From CAWIHS01 sp963836005 (GTDB lineage Bacteria > Pseudomonadota > Gammaproteobacteria > GRL18): a DNA stretch of 64,000 bases. The translations under genes were made by a program, and so were the position numbers. The notes beneath the pieces were generated by a model that was not told where the DNA came from, did not search any database, and saw only the letters and a program-made list of their open reading frames with translations. The stretch spans positions 186,001 through 250,000 of the forward strand of contig CAWIHS010000006.1 of the NCBI GenBank assembly GCA_963836005.1, in the 5' to 3' direction. Within the stretch, counting starts at the first letter, position 1, and each line of letters starts with the position of its first letter. This document shows, piece after piece, positions 63,615 through 64,000 of the stretch.

Positions 63615-64000
63615 TCACTCGCTCGTCTTATTGTTGCGTTGGGCGGCCATCAGCTTCTCTTTATCTTCCGCGGTGAGTTCCGGCCGGTCCACCGTGATGG
63701 TGAGCTTGTCGAGTTTGCCGGTAAAGGTGAACGGCGGCCTGTAATCCGCGTCGTTCACGCCGGTCAGCGTATCAGAGCCGATGTCAAAGCTTTCGTCCCA
63801 CTGCAGGATCATTGGCAGGGTCTTTTTCATTTCCCTGGTGGCGACTTCGATGCCGTCGACCTTGAGGGTGCCGGTGCCGGGGCGGCCAAGACCACTCATA
63901 TTGTTGAAGGCAAGGGTGCCGACGCCCAGACCGTCGTATTTGAAGTCAAACTCGACCGTGTGCTTGCCGGGCTCAAGCGCCTCCGGGCCTTCCCACTTGA
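63615..64000 (-). CDS. Arylsulfatase, C-terminal part (gene continues beyond the window)
   Basis: About 128 codons at the right edge: KWEGPEALEPGKHTVEFDFK, YDGLGVGTLAFNNMSGLGRP, LPMILQWDESFDIGSDTLTG and the end RNNKTSE. This is the beta-sandwich C-terminal domain of a large bacterial sulfatase; the catalytic CxPxR region lies outside. Sulfatases hydrolyse sulfate esters and need formylglycine modification. It heads the minus-strand operon with the DUF2092 gene. A similar tail is found as a relic at 43205-43336. Confidence 0.85.
   Translation of the reverse strand, partial: KWEGPEALEPGKHTVEFDFKYDGLGVGTLAFNNMSGLGRPGTGTLKVDGIEVATREMKKTLPMILQWDESFDIGSDTLTGVNDADYRPPFTFTGKLDKLTITVDRPELTAEDKEKLMAAQRNNKTSE

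Noticed and set aside
1..64000. tRNA, rRNA or CRISPR arrays
   Set aside because: No cloverleaf-like sequence, ribosomal RNA stretch or regularly spaced repeat was found by eye; a covariance-model search would be needed to exclude small RNAs.

Overview
The window reads as a chromosomal stretch of a gammaproteobacterium. The evidence is the family set (hflK/hflC with a DUF1488 gene, an exosortase H/IPTL-CTERM pair, MacAB-like export, patatin lipoproteins, SulP and FUSC proteins), E. coli-like ribosome binding sites and the style of the insertion sequences. No species can be named. Base composition is patchy. AT-rich tracts full of insertion remnants alternate with visibly GC-richer blocks (about 16-19, 30-32.7, 36.8-39.6, 41.8-43.2 and 57.7-64 kb). 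The most striking general property is decay: more than twenty recognisable gene remnants or frameshifted genes, at least four transposon families and five families of short inverted-repeat elements. No tRNA, rRNA or CRISPR array was recognised.

Layout. 0-0.25 kb: 5' end of glgC on the minus strand. 0.5-2.4 kb: an IS91-like remnant, a small inverted-repeat element and a complete IS630 element that abuts arsJ. 2.36-7.54 kb: a minus-strand arsenic operon (arsR, acr3, metallo-beta-lactamase fold protein, small secreted protein, broken thioredoxin, GAPDH, arsJ), with a divergent CopZ-like metallochaperone gene across a shared promoter region. 8.7-10.05 kb: a wrecked hsdR fused to an IS256 transposase start. 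10.4-12.65 kb: hflK-hflC-DUF1488. 12.9-15.1 kb: a VIT-family gene, a ZIP metal transporter and a zinc ribbon protein. 15.5-15.94 kb: fused remnants of two formaldehyde-detoxification genes. 16.1-19.3 kb: a three-gene MacAB-type export operon. 20.1 kb: a secreted nickel superoxide dismutase. 22.2-23.8 kb: two small secreted proteins. 24.2-28.8 kb: exosortase H, its partner membrane protein, an IPTL-CTERM substrate and a partly duplicated, broken second set.

From 30 to 48 kb and again from 57.7 to 64 kb the same unusual families recur: DUF2092 proteins, small exported Arg/Gly-rich proteins, patatin-like lipoproteins (three), AsmA-like proteins, arylsulfatase C-termini and SulP transporters. The order DUF2092, small protein, patatin is seen intact on the plus strand at 30-32.7 kb and in the same sense, with extra genes between, on the minus strand at 63-59 kb. 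I infer one envelope-associated functional module present in several copies, some decaying. 49-57.5 kb carries a six-hairpin-like hypothetical protein, a thioredoxin/permease pair, a LysR regulator beside a decayed redox cluster (doxX-pirin fusion, glutathione S-transferase, CDGSH protein), a rhodanese and a molybdenum-cofactor-carrier-like gene interrupted near its end by an inverted-repeat element.

How it fits together: the intact functions are mostly metal and oxidative stress handling (As, possibly Fe/Mn/Zn, superoxide, sulfane sulfur) and envelope building or export. Type I restriction, formaldehyde oxidation and the quinone/redox cluster survive only as remnants.
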